Of a DNA stretch of 64,000 nt, positions 26,461 through 39,891 are shown piece by piece. This stretch comes from Cloeon dipterum (taxonomy: Eukaryota > Arthropoda > Insecta > Ephemeroptera > Baetidae). The stretch lies in the NCBI RefSeq assembly GCF_949628265.1, contig NC_088788.1, positions 27,018,335 to 27,082,334 of the forward strand. Reading direction: 5' to 3'. The notes under the pieces were generated by a model. The model saw only the letters and a list, made by a program, of their open reading frames with translations, had not been told where the DNA came from and did not search any database. Numbering within the stretch: position 1 is the first letter of the stretch; each line of letters starts with the position of its first letter. Made by a program: the position numbers and the translations under genes.

Positions 26461-29400
26461 ATGGTCCTATTGGCGTCTGACTGGGGTATGGGAGAGTCTG
26501 CCGCCGCCGAAAGCGCTGCCGTCAGCAACTACCATGCAAGAATCTCTGAAGGACGCACCGCCGACGCGGCCTCCACCTGGAACGGAAAGGAGAAGCCTGA
26601 GTTCCAGTCAGAGCCGCTCGAAGACGAGCTCGCCCTTTTGCCGTTAAAGAGTCAGGTACGAGTAATTAATTTGTTTGATTGCATGTTATTTACACCTTTA
26701 ACGACAAAAATACTTTGCAAATGCTTTTTTCAAATATTTTCAAAAAAAATCAATTAGAAAAATAATACAAACTATGCAACCGTTTGAAGCTTATATCCCA
26801 TAAATTCCCTTGCGGATTCAATTTTAATACCATTTTCACATGAAAAACATGCTGGATTCACTTGAGGTAAAAGTTTTTTATTATTATTGCAAGTGAAGGA
26901 CACAATTATTTAGCAGCTGTAAATCTAACCAAGATTGACATAAACCATGCAACATATTTCCACGTCAAATTCAAATATGTACTGAACGGCTAACCATTTG
27001 CCCTTGTATTTTTCCTTTTTCCTTGACTTGCACAACTTCAAGACACGCAACCCTCTTATTATTCCCTATGTGCTACCATCACACATGCTTCCTTTGTGAT
27101 GTGAGTTTTAACCGTGTTTCGGCAGTTTGTAGCTGCACGCTGTTTTAAATCAGCAGTTTTAAAATTAATCTTGGACATTTTTCTTTCTTATAAATCCCAT
27201 AGGTCGGAGGCCACACCAGATTGTTGGTGCTGAACCAAAGCACAATCTGCAAGCCGCTCAACCCGCGTGAACTTAACTTTTACAAGAACACGCCAGAGGA
27301 AATTGAGCGTTTTATTCCGAAATTCAAAGGTAAGCTGATTGTGCGCCACTTTTTGGCAGAGAATTCCCAATTTTTTTAATCCGCAAGTGTGAATGTTCAG
27401 AGCGTGAGTGTTTTTGTGCGTGACCTGTGTCAAATGCTGAAGAGGTTTCAAAAGGAAGAGGCTGGTTTTCTCTCCCTTCAAACGCACAGAAATAGCAATC
27501 GATTCTGTTTGCCCCTATTTTTGGATCCAGACTGGAGATAAGATCATAATATTCTGTGCGACTGGCGCCTAGCAAATATTTGTCTCCGCGTTCCAAAATA
27601 TTTTAATAGCACCGGTGATTCGGTGCCAAAAATGCGGTTGGTCAATAAAATGAAACGTGACAGGAGTCCCTTGGACGCACCTTGACTCATCTCTCGGCCA
27701 CCCAAAATTTCTTTGCTATTTTTATAACTTCTCAGTCAAAAGATTAAAAAAATTAAGATCTCCATCAGCCACTTCCTTTTGTAGCTATGGGGGTTGGAAA
27801 AAGTAAGCATTCGATGTGCTGAGCTATTGTTCAGGCAGATGAGAAAGAATCACGTTGGCCAACCACGGAGGGGGATCGTGGACCGTGCTTTAAACCTGCT
27901 GCGCCCTGACTCTCAGGACCCCCAAATGAGCCTCGCAGGGTTTGTATAGATGTGATTTCAACTCGTTATTCTATCGATCTCGGCCTAAAAAAATCGTGCA
28001 GAATTCAGTTATTTAGCTTTTTCATAGGCCCCTCTTTGGCAAATTCAGAGTTGTAAACCAAGTTAAATTTATTCTTGAGTCGGAGGCATACCGACTTGAG
28101 AAAATGTTTGCTTGGCGAACGCTCTTTCACCCTTCTCCAGATTTTGTTTTAACTCAAACTCCTGGCGGGATCCACAAGATAAAAGGACTTTTGAATCACC
28201 GCTTCCCTCCTGCTTCTCATCTTCAATCACGCACTTAATTCTAGAGTGGAGAAAGTCTTATAGCATCATTCTTTGTATGGTGTAAACGCATTATAAATTA
28301 AGTTTGAAGCATGCTCGCTTACTACCCCCCATCCATATCTCAAGTGCTAAAATTTCACGCGCGCGGCAGAAACGAAGAGGAGCGTTTTTGATCCGCGAGC
28401 GCAGTCAAGTAGCCAGTTTCGCAAAATTGCGTCTCAATTTCGATTCTGGCCGCCGCGAGCGCGCCGCGGCAAAAACTGCGCCTTTCGCACGCGCGTAACG
28501 TTTATCAGTCGGTCGTGTTGATTTCCTCTTTGCAAGAATGAATTGCCAAGAGCAGGCAAAGCTGGTTCAACACGACATTAAGGCTTTCCGATTCGAGAAC
28601 TATCACGATGAAAAACCAGCCAGCGCGCAGAGACGAGAGGGCAGCTCGATCTAAAGACGTGCCTCTGTGTTTCAGGTGTTATGCAAGCTGCCAACAGCAG
28701 CGGACCCCTTGGCAAGTACAGCCCCAGCTTTCGAGACGTGGACAATGGGAGCAGTTCAAAGAGGAAACGAGACAACCCGTACAGGTAAATTGGGTAAATT
28801 GAACAGAAAACATGTGCTGCCACTAAAATAAACAACACCAAATAATGGCTATTATTCAATTCATAATACTTAAATAGCGATTTGGTTACTTTCGCTTTCA
28901 AATCTGATATAGCTTATTGGACACTGGTTTTCACTCTTAACAAATTTTTTAATAATTCAAAGAAAACGAAAAAGTCAGCTTTTCCAACAACTAAATCCCC
29001 GGTTGTTAACGTTTTATCACAATTTTCAGACTTAAAGTGAAGCGCAACAATTCCATCAGCAGCTCAAGCCAAGGAGCTCAAATCGACAATGGTGCCAAGC
29101 AATGTGAGTCAGCACTTGTTTCCTTTAAGAGAGTAAAAAATATAATGAAATGATTTATTTTCGCAGCATTCCTACTCTTAGAGAACATAACCTCGCACTA
29201 CAGCAAGCCTTGCGTGCTGGACCTGAAAATGGGTACGAGGCAGCATGGTGACGACGCGTCGGCCGAAAAAAAGAGTAAGCAGATCGCCAAGTGCGCGGCC
29301 AGCACTTCCGCGACTCTCGGTGTCCGCCTCTGCGGCATGCAGGTATTTAAGCTCAAATTTGATTTTCTAAAATAAAAAATAAATAAAACCATTGGTCTGA

Positions 29401-30976
29401 AATAGCTCTGGACGGTTTATTGAACTTTTTCTTGATCTCAGGTGTACCAAGCTGACACGGACAGCTACTCAAAGGAGGACAAATATTTCGGCCGCGAACT
29501 TGATGAAGAGGGTTTCAAGAGTGCCTTGTTTCGCTTCTTCCACAATGGTTTCCACTTACGAAGTGAAGTCATCCAAGAAGTTATCGCCAAATTGGAGAAC
29601 TTGCGCTCAGTGATAGAGAAACAAAGTAGTTTCCGATTCTATTCCAGGTGCGTCTATTTTTTTCAATTAGAAATAAAATTGAAAACTGTATTTTAACCAC
29701 TTAAAATATATCACGAGATTTAATATTGTTTTGGTTAGATCTGGAGGTCAACGTTTATCTTGTTCAATAAAAACAAGCAGTGCTGACTGAGAAATAAACA
29801 AAAGTATCAATGCAATATTGAAGCTCTAAAAAAAGGGCAAAGTCTAATATTAAATTCTGCGCTAAATTTCTGTAGACTGCTAAGGCCAAAGGTTTGGCAT
29901 ACGCGTTGGGCTTTTTCCAAAGATAAAAATGCTTCCGCATATAAAAATGCATGATGATTATGTAATTTTGTGGAATTGTGACGGACAAGGAATTGATAAT
30001 CCGCCGAGCTGTTTAAATTGGGAATTTTGGCACGCAAGTTTATTTCGATTCTTGCGCGCCAATAATATGTATAAAACAATGGTTGAAAAACAAGTGGTAA
30101 GTAAATATAACGGTGCGGTTTTTTTCAATTAAATCTCTGGAAATCAAATTTTCCACTAAGGAAATGCCCTATAGATAAATGATTTTTAAATACTCATTTT
30201 TTATCTTTCCATAATTCAAAGATCTCTTATTGATAGCGCAGCACATGAAGCAACCTTTTTGAGATTTCCCGTTGATGCGAGCAATTGTTTTTTTTTTAAT
30301 TTGCAGCTCTCTCCTGCTTGTCTACGAAGGTATGGAGAAGTTGTCAGGAATGTCAACGGCCGCGACCCTGCAGCCGTACACAAGTTTAAACAAGGACTCG
30401 TCGCTTCTGCACCCGTCGGTGGAGCACCGTTCACTGCGGTCGGCCACCTTTTTTGAGCAGGAGACGAGCAACTCGTCAGACTGCTTATCGCAGTCTGACG
30501 AAAGCCGTGGCTGCTGCGAGGAGGAGCCGTCACTGCTGCAGCCACCGGCTGCAGGCAAGAACAGCTTCGTTCCGATCTCGGAGGAAACGGTGTTCCTCAA
30601 CTCGCAGCCAAGCGAGAACGGCACCGCCAACGCTGGACACCACAACTACAGCTCAAGCCCGATGTCAGTGGACGTGTACTCGGGCAGCGACTACTCGCAG
30701 TTCACCGAGTCCTCTGAGTCGTCAGATCTGGAAATGAGCAACCAAAACTGGCGCAGGGCCAATTCTCTGGGCGCGCAGGAGAAGTGGACGCCGCAGAAGG
30801 AGCTGCAACGTACGCGCAGCGCGCCGCGCGTTGATGTGCGCATGATCGACTTTGCTCACACAACGTTTGGCGCCAGCTGCAACAACTCGTCGGTGCACCT
30901 GGGCCCCGACAATGGTTTCATCACTGGCATCGACAGCCTGAGGCGCCTGCTGCGCGAGATCCTTGCCGAGGCATGA
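26461..30976 (+). CDS. IP6K: inositol hexakisphosphate kinase (IP6K)
   Basis: It phosphorylates InsP6 to the pyrophosphate 5-InsP7, a nuclear and cytosolic signalling molecule. Coding exons are 26461-26655, 27203-27329, 28676-28784, 29030-29103, 29167-29342, 29442-29647 and 30307-30976. All have GT-AG borders and join in frame to give 518 aa. Family landmarks, in order: VGGH and VCKPL-like segment (residues 66-85), the inositol-kinase signature PCVLDLKMG (183-191) followed by [30 protein letters not shown] (about 213-230), the SSLLLVYEG strand (296-304) and the catalytic VRMIDFAH (D about 477). The 65-residue amino-terminal exon and the Ser-rich insert (about 310-450) are not conserved family parts. 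The start is the first ATG after a 5'UTR acceptor at 26394. It is clearly an IP6K, but which vertebrate paralogue it matches best cannot be told. Confidence 0.95.
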
Positions 30977-33560
30977 TGAATCTTGGGTAGCCCCCTCCAC
31001 CCTATAAGACGAATGTGACGGACGATTGTCGCCCGCGATCGTGACGAATTGGATTCCGACTGGTAGCTCGTGTTTTCTTCAGGGCATCCCGGTGCTCGGA
31101 AAACATGGAGACGATGTGACAAAAGTTTTATTTACGTATAATAGGTGAGGGTACTTTGTTTCCTCAGAGAGTGGGCCGGTGGTAGAAGTCAGAATGTTGA
31201 TGAGTGTCTGAAAATGAGCAGAACGTGTTTGAAACGAAATTTTCTAGATACATGCAATATGCGCGGTTCGATCGAGGGTTTTTCTTCATTTTTTATTTGT
31301 GATCCTCCAAGAATCCTAGAATTTATGCTTTGAACGTAAGCAAATGGAATTCGTTGTGATTTAAGCTTAACGCCGCGAGCGCCGCATTTGCCAATTTTTC
31401 ATTAACAAATCAATTTTGACTGGAATCAAATAATTTTCCTTCTGTGGGAAATGCGAGCACCGCCGCGGTTTCTCGCGGCATCAACGACTGAACAAACTTG
31501 ATTTTTAGATGCCACGCATCGAATTACGAAGCGCGCAGTTGAATTATCTTCAAAGTTTGTAGCTCGTTTTCGAGTCTTGCAACATATTCCTCATTTTTGG
31601 TGACGAACTCCTTTGACCTATATTGCAGCCCACCAGAAGGATTATAATGATTTATTTATTGGTTTGAAAGAGAGTATTTTGTACTCAATTTTCCAAGCTG
31701 CGCATGGGCCCAGCTGAACGTGTGCGATCGATCGATTTTATTAGTAAACAAAAATTTTATTTTTCAATCATCGTATAAATCTGAATGATTTGGATTTGAT
31801 GAAAGTGTCGTAATGTAATTATTCTTATTTTCGAAAGTGATGCATTTTTATTTTTTCAACGTCAGCATGTTATGTCCGCGCGTAAATGAGTTAGAAACTT
31901 ATGTTGTTTGTTCTTTTTTTTGCGATGGAAAATGCCCCCAACCACACATAGTGAGTAATTGTTAATAGATATTTACATTAATTATTGTCTTTCAATCTCC
32001 CGTGACAATCTGTGGTATTACATAGTACTGTAATAATTATTATATAAAATGTAACGATAGACACACAAGAGAATGGTTAACTAAGTATAACGTAGCACAC
32101 TGCCCAACAAACGTGAATTTAAGTCAACAAAACCAAATGCTAGAGCGGAAGAATCTGGGTGCGAGAAGAGCAGCATTTTCGGTCCTTGATTACCTATTAC
32201 CCCTCCTCAAATACTCTCCTATTTGATCGGGAATAACTCGAATTTCCTGCAGGACGAGTTTACACTTAACATGTGTTTTTTATTATTCTTTTAATAGATT
32301 CCCTGAGTTAGGGACCATATTTGTTTACAATTCAGTTTCAAACGTGTATTTTATTAAATAACTAAATCGTGCTCTTGTTTCTCCGGAGATAGACTGTATG
32401 GCTGTACTCAAAAAAGATTTACAAATTGCGAAATAAATGTGTGATATCTGCACATGACCAATGAAGCTAATTCATTTTCTGAGTTTTGAATATCTTAGTC
32501 CGGCTTCATTGTTGTATCCAATACATTTTCACCGCTTGATTGCTTTGCAGACGACGTTATATACACGCACACACCCTCGTGTTGCGAGAAGTTTCCTCGA
32601 GAAATCGAAACGCTTTGTGAGTGACCCGAACATATACAAATCAAGCGAAGGGTCCAAAAGCGGAATTTTGGCTCACGGTATAAAGAAGCCGGTAGTGGCG
32701 AATCTGAAGCTTTTCAGATGCTTTAAACTTAAAAACGCAACCACAGCATTCGGCCGGACCAAGCTCGCATCACGCGTTTCTATGATATTCATGGATTGAA
32801 TAGTTTTATTTATAATGTGAAATTGCGTCTGGCCGAATGCTGCTGCTGCTGCTGCACTTTGCATGGAGATATATATGTATCGGTATATATTGTAAATTGT
32901 AAACTTGATCTTGTCTCATCATCTGTAAAGGAAAGCAATTAAACCACGTGTAGAGCTAATTTTGCGAGTTAACTTGTCAAATTATATAGAGGGCATTATC
33001 ATCATCCTACAATAACGAAGATCAAGACCGCGACAAATGTATAGTGAGTACTCTGCCTCATTAAACTAATGAAACTGAGAGAATAACAAAAATTAATTAA
33101 CAATGTACACACTTAGTGAAACAAACGTTTAATTATACATACTACCGTATTGACGAACTGGTGTAACTGATAATGTGACTGATAATGCCTACACTTTAAT
33201 TGAACGTGTAGCATGTAAATAGGAGATGCGTTCTGATGGTGAAAACAAAAGAATTTAAAATCGTATATATATATTCGCTAACGATGTTCAAATTCCTCCT
33301 TTCGTGCGTTTTCCGAAAACAATGTTTGGATTTGCCTGCTCTTTTCAGCCGTTTTCAAAAATGGAGCTGCTCTGTTTTATGTCTGCAGTAGTGTGTCTAA
33401 ACAAGCGGATGGACAAACTGTAACTCACTGTCCTCTCAACGTGACTGATATATATTAAATTGTAAACCGAAAATAATTTAACTATTTCCTTGTGTGCAGT
33501 CACAATTACAAATACTCTGTAAATACCGGTAAAATACAATAAAGCGCTCTCCGCAGGGGA
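30977..33560 (+). other. long 3'UTR of IP6K (inferred)
   Basis: No exon is supported here. AATAAA signals on the + strand lie at 32431-32436 and 33538-33543, so the IP6K transcript probably ends near 32.45 or 33.56 kb, giving a 3'UTR of 1.5-2.6 kb. The stretch includes a near-perfect 12-base inverted repeat (32744-32755 with 32831-32842) and a short CTG run at about 32839-32854. Confidence 0.5.
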
Positions 33561-34120
33561 GAATTAAATGAAAATGAGCTGCTTTTCAATATTTATAAAA
33601 TTCCTTAACATGAATTGTTTTACTTACTCAATTGGGACCACCCTTAATTACTATTTAAAGGTGCTATATTGTCTTTAAATTTGGTGAGTTTTCATCCACA
33701 TTTAATTATTTGAAAATTGGAAAACCAATCCATTTAAATAGCTTATAGTCAGATTTTTATCTTAATAATGCCATTTCTATTTAATATTATATTAACCAGG
33801 AAAATCGTTGATTTAACTCTTACGATAGATATTTGAGGTATTTTGCACTGCGACGACTGAAAAATATGTTACTGTTGCGCAATACCAATTTTCAATTGCT
33901 TCTCTTTTAATCAACATTCATTATCTCAAAGGTGCAAATAAAACCGATAAAAACATCAAAGTCCAAATGAAGAATAGCTTTAATACTTCACTTACAGGAG
34001 CAAAATTTAATTAGCTGCACTTAAATCGTGTACATTTGTGAGATACGCTTCTATGAAGAGAGCAGATATAGTTCAGTGAAACTTAAAAATAAACTTTTAT
34101 CTCGATCGCAATTGAATTTT
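33561..34120. other. convergent intergenic spacer between IP6K and GST
   Basis: AT-rich spacer between the 3' ends of two converging genes. A TTTATT at 34121-34126 reads as AATAAA on the - strand and is the likely GST polyadenylation signal, about 26 bases beyond the stop. Confidence 0.6.
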
Positions 34121-34151
34121 TTTATTCTTATACGCTGTCAGAAAATTTTCT

Positions 34152-35899
34152 TCATTTGAAATTCGCGATCGTTTCCTTGAGAGCGTTGATGCCATCCTGA
34201 TTTGCCTCTTCGTACCCTTTCATGTTGCCCTTGCACCTGGCCAGCCACTTGTTCACGTGTGGGTATTTGTCCAAGTCAACGAAATCGAAGCACTGTTGGA
34301 TGAGATTAAGTCCGTATTTAGCATTTAGTAATACCTTTGTTGACTCTAGCTCAATTATCGCACTGATGGTATTAAGTCTTTTAAGATTATTTTATGGAAT
34401 TATCCCTGATAAAAATTGTTACTTATTCTCAGTACCTCAGTACAATTAAAATGAAAAAAGAGATAGAGACAGACAATAAGATTTGGTGCATTCTTTAAGA
34501 CTGCAGTCACTCTCGCTCTTGCCATTATTTCAACCATTACAGCGTGTTCATAAAATTTAAAAATTATCAACAGGATCAGCTCTGCGCGGATTAATCCAGT
34601 TTTTTTTTTTAAATAGTTGCGAAATGTTGAGAGGAACTATTAATAGCCACTTATCCTGAATTAATCTATGCAAAGCCATATTCGATAGTTAAAAATTTCC
34701 TTAAAAAAACTTGGTTTTGATTTTTTTGTCTGATTTTTTTCTACCATTTGAAATTGTCTTGCATCATAATTTTGAAATTTCACCTCAGCGGTGGAGACAG
34801 AAGCGGCGAGGGCAAAGTCTGCAATGGTCATGGTGTCGCCGGCCGCCCACAACTTGCCTTCGAGGAAGGTATTCAAAAGCTCAATGGCTTCAAGAAACTT
34901 TTTAATCAACTCGTCGTCCTTGACTTTCTCGGAGAAAAGCTTGAAGTACTGCAAAATAAAGTGGTGAGAAAATGGAAAATAAAGCGTGTTTTCAAGAGGA
35001 AATAGTTACAAAATTTAAGAGGCGCTGATAAAGGCAACCTTGGTCGAAATTGAGACGTGCGTCTACGAGGGCGCGCCTCTTAGGCTCTCTTGGGTACAAC
35101 GAGTCATTGCTGGCGTACTGATTAACCAGGTATTGGGCAATGGCGCGGCTGAAATGCTCAAAATTGTCAACATTCACAGCTGGAATTGATTTTCACGAGG
35201 ATTTTTACGTCTTGTGTCAATTAACAACTAGGAAAAAGTATTTAAAAATAGTCAAACACTTATTGTTAATAGTTTTAAAAATTGCACGTCATTTTGAAAA
35301 TCTAGAAAGCTTGAGATTCAATCATTTACAATAAAATTAAAGTAGTGTACCTTTCCCAGAGGGTGAAATCGCCGTCTTGCATTGTTGGGATGCAATGTTG
35401 CGGGTTAATCTTCACATAAAAATTAGAAATTGAATCTGTTTATTTTTTATTAACAAATTCTACCTTCAGGAATTCCGGTGTCATGTGTTCTCCTTTCTGA
35501 ATGTTTATCTCTTTCAATTCGACTTTGATGTTCAAGGATGCAGCAGTGAGGAGAACAGTCCTGCACGGTGCACTCCTCTTGTCGTAGTACAGCACAATTT
35601 TTTCAGGCACCCTTGATTGAATTTATAGATATGTACATTGTTTTTTTACTTCAAAAATTATAAAATAAGGCAATACAAAAATAATTGAAATCAGAAGTGC
35701 CTTATCTGCATGCAAATGGTTTTAGTTTTACCAAAAAATTAAATATTGCCTCTCAAAGATGAGAGTTGATTATCTATATTACTGGAGTAAATTTGGAATT
35801 TTATTTATACTGAATAACATTTAAAGATATATTTATGCATGCTGCGAGTAAATTAAAAATATGTGTGGAAATTACTTACTTGGAGCCCCTGCAGCCCAT
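34152..35899 (-). CDS. glutathione S-transferase, delta/epsilon class
   Basis: A cytosolic enzyme that conjugates glutathione to electrophiles. - strand exons in transcript order are 35880-35899, 35464-35611, 35351-35409, 35010-35148, 34784-34948 and 34152-34292, which join in frame to 223 aa, a normal length. The thioredoxin-like domain has the catalytic serine in RSAPCR (Ser20), the cis-proline segment PQHCIPTM (about 59-66) and the glutathione-binding WESRAIAQYL (about 74-83). The helical C-terminal domain carries AAGDTMTIADFALAASVST, the N-capping segment of the fold. LYPREPKRRALVDARLNFD and the serine motif favour delta class. Oddities: a tiny 20-nt first coding exon and a short MGCRGS extension before the domain. 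The polyadenylation signal is at 34121-34126. Confidence 0.95.
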
Positions 35900-36418
35900 C
35901 TTGAGTTGATCTGTATTCAAGAGCGAATCAAGTGTTAGCTCTAGCAGATCTCGCGGCCACTGCCAATTCGAGACCTCTCCTTAAATATTAATATCTCACC
36001 AAAAACAATTGGTTGCAGCGTTTGGCACCATTTACGGCTGCAAAGATAATTAGCAAGCGGCAAATCAAAAGTTATCTGATAACGCGAGTCACCCTTTTTA
36101 ATAATTAATATATGTATAATGGCGATATGATAGAGGAGAAGCCGAACTTCTATCAATCAAGCTATTGCACAACTCTGAATCAGCAGTTAGAAGCAACCGT
36201 ATCAGACGTTGATAGGGATAAACAAGCTAAAATGAGTACCGCGTCGTGTTAAATTAAATTAACATAAACAGCAACAAAAACTGTCAGCATAAGCTACAAA
36301 TGTTTTGAGCAATTTTCAAGAACTAGATAAGAATGGCGGAGTTATTTCAAAACAAGTTTTTATTTTAGAAAAAAAGGGGCACGGTTTTTTGTCAGTCAGT
36401 TCTCAATTTGTCAGCAAC
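35900..36418. promoter_or_regulatory. shared upstream region of GST (-) and peptide gene 1 (+)
   Basis: The two genes are transcribed divergently from a gap of about 520 bases, so it must contain both promoters. An initiator-like gtcagtcagtt sits at about 36391-36401, just before the ATG of peptide gene 1. No clear TATA box was seen for GST. Confidence 0.4.
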
Positions 36419-37418
36419 ATGGAAAGCAGCCAAGTAATTGTTCTTGCCCTCCTACTGATGGGAACTTTATCTGGCTCTTTGGCTAACAGTGAGTTGAAGT
36501 TTTCTTGAAATTTATGGACTTGTGAGATTGGGCTTAAAACGCTTGATTAGTACGTTCATCATTATCAAACTCATGTGGCTCTATAAGTGCAAATACTGCG
36601 ATGCGAATGATTTGGCATTTTTCGCATTGACTGCCACTTAACTTGAATCTATTAAAATTTAAAATATTATGTCCTTGGAGTCAAATTAAAGGTAGATATT
36701 TTGAAAGGCAATAAACACAGTTTTCTGTCATCTATGGGATTTCACACTAAAAAAAAGAAATTGCGATTTAGCCTCACAGAGTGTAAATAGAAAGTATATT
36801 TACTTAAGTCGTTGCATTTTCATTTTTTGGTTAACAAAATTTTGTATTACTTGAATATTAAGTAAGATTTTAATGTTTGGTGTAAAAGCACAACTATTTT
36901 CTTATTAAATTTTTAAAAAAAAGTCAGCATATAGTTCAATAATACACCCAGCGTAACTAAGTAAAATGTTCAAATAATTTAAATGTCACACATAATACCT
37001 ATAGAGTACAAAACGTAAAAATATCATTTAAAATACGTACACAGTTATTATTAATTAATGAACTATATTATTTCATGAAATGCGTTCACGATCAATATCA
37101 CCCAGATTAAAAGACTTTGAGTGCTATGTGCTAACTATTGTTTTCGAAAATCTGCAAACAATCGCTTGACTGATGACGTCAAATCCTCACAATTTTATCG
37201 AGCTGATGTTATCTAAGGGGGCTACTTAAATTGAGTGCATCTTTCGTATTTTAGGTGGGATGGGCGAAAAAGACGACGAGAAGTGGTTCAAGCCGAATTT
37301 TCGTTACGTGATGAGGTGCCACACTTACCACTGGCGGTGGTGCTCGCCTCACTTTTACCACCCTTGCTGTGCCTACTGGAAACTGGTCAAGGAACACAGC
37401 CAGCGCAAGACCAATTAA
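36419..37418 (+). CDS. small secreted peptide gene 1 (Cys/His/Trp-rich)
   Basis: Two exons, 36419-36488 and 37255-37418, joined at a phase-1 intron (AAC A|gtgagt, acceptor ttttag), giving 77 aa. Residues 1-22 are a clear signal peptide (MESSQVIVLALLLMGTLSGS then LA). The mature part is basic and aromatic, with four cysteines: RCHTYHWRWCSPHFY, then HPCCAYWK. This suggests two disulfides or metal binding by His/Cys. The HWRWCSPH segment resembles RWRHCPPH in gene 4 and AWRWNHD in genes 5 and 6. It is the first of six same-strand, same-architecture genes in 7.5 kb. I do not recognise a family. Role unknown; antimicrobial, structural or signalling are all open. Confidence 0.75.
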
Positions 37419-37769
37419 CAACGTTTTGGTTCAGCTAACGTTTTACGCCACCGAAATTTATGTCACTTTACGAGACATAAACACAATTTTTGCGATACTA
37501 ATTAAAAAGCGGAAATATTGCAACACACGATTATTTCTCAATCAACCTACACTTTCCCTTACTTAAAATACATTCATAAATATGGAGGCTCATTTAAAAA
37601 CAGCATGAGAGATGAGAGATTGGACAAAAATTTTGTTCGCCGTACAGGTCACCAGCATGATGCACCCGCGTGTTTTACGGTAATTTAAAACGGAAGGTGC
37701 GCAATGATTATTTGCCACTTGCGACCCTGACATCGTACAGAGCCAACTTGAACATTTGTTCAAAACGCG

Positions 37770-38628
37770 ATGCAGTTTTTTACAGAACTTTTCTTTACAC
37801 TTGCGTGCGTTACCCTCCATATTCACGGAGCATTCGGAAGAAATAGTGAGTTACATATAGCTTTTGATTTACTTGTAAATGATTTAACAATTTATAGTTT
37901 TTTCCAACTTAAAGTATGAACCCAAAATGTTAAAATTTTCAAATTTTTCCTCGTTGTTTAAATGCCATTTTGTAATTATTGTGGCTTCAACTAATGGTAT
38001 TAACAAAGTATATAGTAAGAGGAAACCATGGGATTCAAAGAGGGGAACGGAATTGGGATTTAAGAAGAAAGGGTTTGATTTTCAATGTTAATTTTTTTCA
38101 TAAATGACAGAGAGAAATGCTCTGTTTCCTTATTTTTTCCCCCAAAAATTAACTAATTTCTATGCATCATTATTTAGATTTTCTCATATTTTTCAGTAAC
38201 CAATTAAATCTGTTTAAACCTAACTTTATATTTTAAAATATCTTCAAGTCACAAAAAATTTAAAAGAATTTTAATGAAATTTTCTTAAGAAAAAACGATT
38301 TTTTGCTGAAAGCTCGTGTAACACTTGACACCAATTCACATTTTCAGGGTTTTACCGTCCATTTGAGATAACGACACCTCCTCCAGACCTGCCAGAGAGG
38401 CCCAGTTGGTTGGCGGTGCCAAACTGTCCTCCAGAAATTTACTTAACCGACCGGCTGGCTTGCTACAATTCTGGACGGTACATGAAGAGTCAGAACAGAT
38501 TAAGCTCGGACGGCTATTTGAATAGTATGAAAGTACAGACCAGGGGAATGCAGGCGAACCTTGAGCTGACCAAGTTCACCACCTTCACTAAAACCCAACA
38601 AGGAGTTAAAAACGTCGTTTTTCTCTGA
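37770..38628 (+). CDS. small secreted peptide gene 2 (TDRL type)
   Basis: Two exons, 37770-37845 and 38348-38628, with a phase-1 intron (AAT A|gtgagt; acceptor ttttcag) give 118 aa. The start MQFFTELFFTLACVTLHIHG forms a hydrophobic secretion signal. The mature region has a Pro-rich stretch (ITTPPPDLPERPSW), then two cysteines in NCPPEIYLTDRLACY, then a polar tail with no hydrophobic segment. The CPx3YxTDRLxC motif recurs in gene 3, so the two are paralogues despite low overall identity. AATAAA lies at 38849-38854. No known family recognised. The longest of the cluster. Confidence 0.75.
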
Positions 38629-39891
38629 TATGTCCGGGCGTGACAATAATTGTTACAGCACCTTGCAAATTGTTACTACGAAAAGCACTGCATTATACAT
38701 ATTACCATCAGTTTTGAATTAAGCGATTATTACGTAACCTTAAAAAAATAATTGTTAATTGGAAAATTATTGCTGCTTGTGATTTGACCGCATTTTCATG
38801 TGATATAATCGACTTTGACGAAGGTTGAAATTTAAGTTTGCTATAGTAAATAAAAGGAGAAACCTTTAATTGGTAAGGGCTAGAAGATTACAATCAACTG
38901 GCAACATTTCTCGTAGGAAATGAAATATATTCCTGTCGCTTTTCTTTCAAGATTGTTGTTATTTGAAATGTTTTTAAGGTTTATGAAATGACAAAAGAAG
39001 GAAATCGATGTTTTTTAATAAAAATCCATTTACGTAACTCGATAAATTTGCTAAATTTGCTCCATCGAAAGTCAATGGCTCGCATCGCAAGGCGTTAAAA
39101 TTTTACTACCGATCTTCTAGCACCGCACCCCAAAGATGGTAAAAAATGCGGCTTAAAACCATCATGGATCATGAAATCAGATGTTTTTTTCAGTTTGTGA
39201 GAGCAGATGAAAGCGCCATAAGTAAATTATTTGAGTTACTTTTATTGGGTGAAAGGGAGAATGCAGTCGATTGTTTTCCGCGACTGATAAAATCATCACT
39301 TGTTCTGGCGAAATAAATAGAGCTGATTGGGGCTGAAACAGCAGCAAGAATGTGCAAACATACGTCGCTTTAGAAATTTCATTTACATGGTTTTACTATT
39401 ATGTGCACTAGTAAACTGTTTATTTTTATCTTTTTATTTATTAAACACTAACAATATTATTTGATGTGACTAAGTTTAGAGCCTTTCAAAGTACAACCTG
39501 AGTGGAGGTACATAACTTTGGCTCTTGGTGTGCTGTTTGTGCACGAAACCGACGTCGCTTTTGCCTATTAAGATGCATTAACGCTTTGAAAGAGACAATA
39601 AATCAATAATATTTTTTGTACTTTAAGAGCTGTGTGTATCATAAAAAATATTTCATACTTTTATGACCATAAATATGGATAATGAAATAACTATAAATTA
39701 ATTTATTTTAGGTTCAAATTTGTTTATTTTCACAATACCTATCCAACTTAAAATACATTTTGAATTGTAAACTAAAACTTGCAACAAAAGCGCATGAGCA
39801 GTTGTGGACTGGATTATCGCAAGAACCGTTACCAGCATTTAGGGTTAAAGAAACGTACGCCAAACTGTTCAAGCTTTCACTGTGCAACAAA
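38629..39891. other. spacer between peptide genes 2 and 3
   Basis: Contains the gene 2 3'UTR and the gene 3 upstream region. No further signal-peptide exon with a matching second exon was found on the + strand. Confidence 0.5.

Noticed and set aside
30322-30645. Open frames antisense to the last IP6K exon
   Set aside because: Shadow frames of a codon-rich exon; the + strand frame matches the IP6K family.
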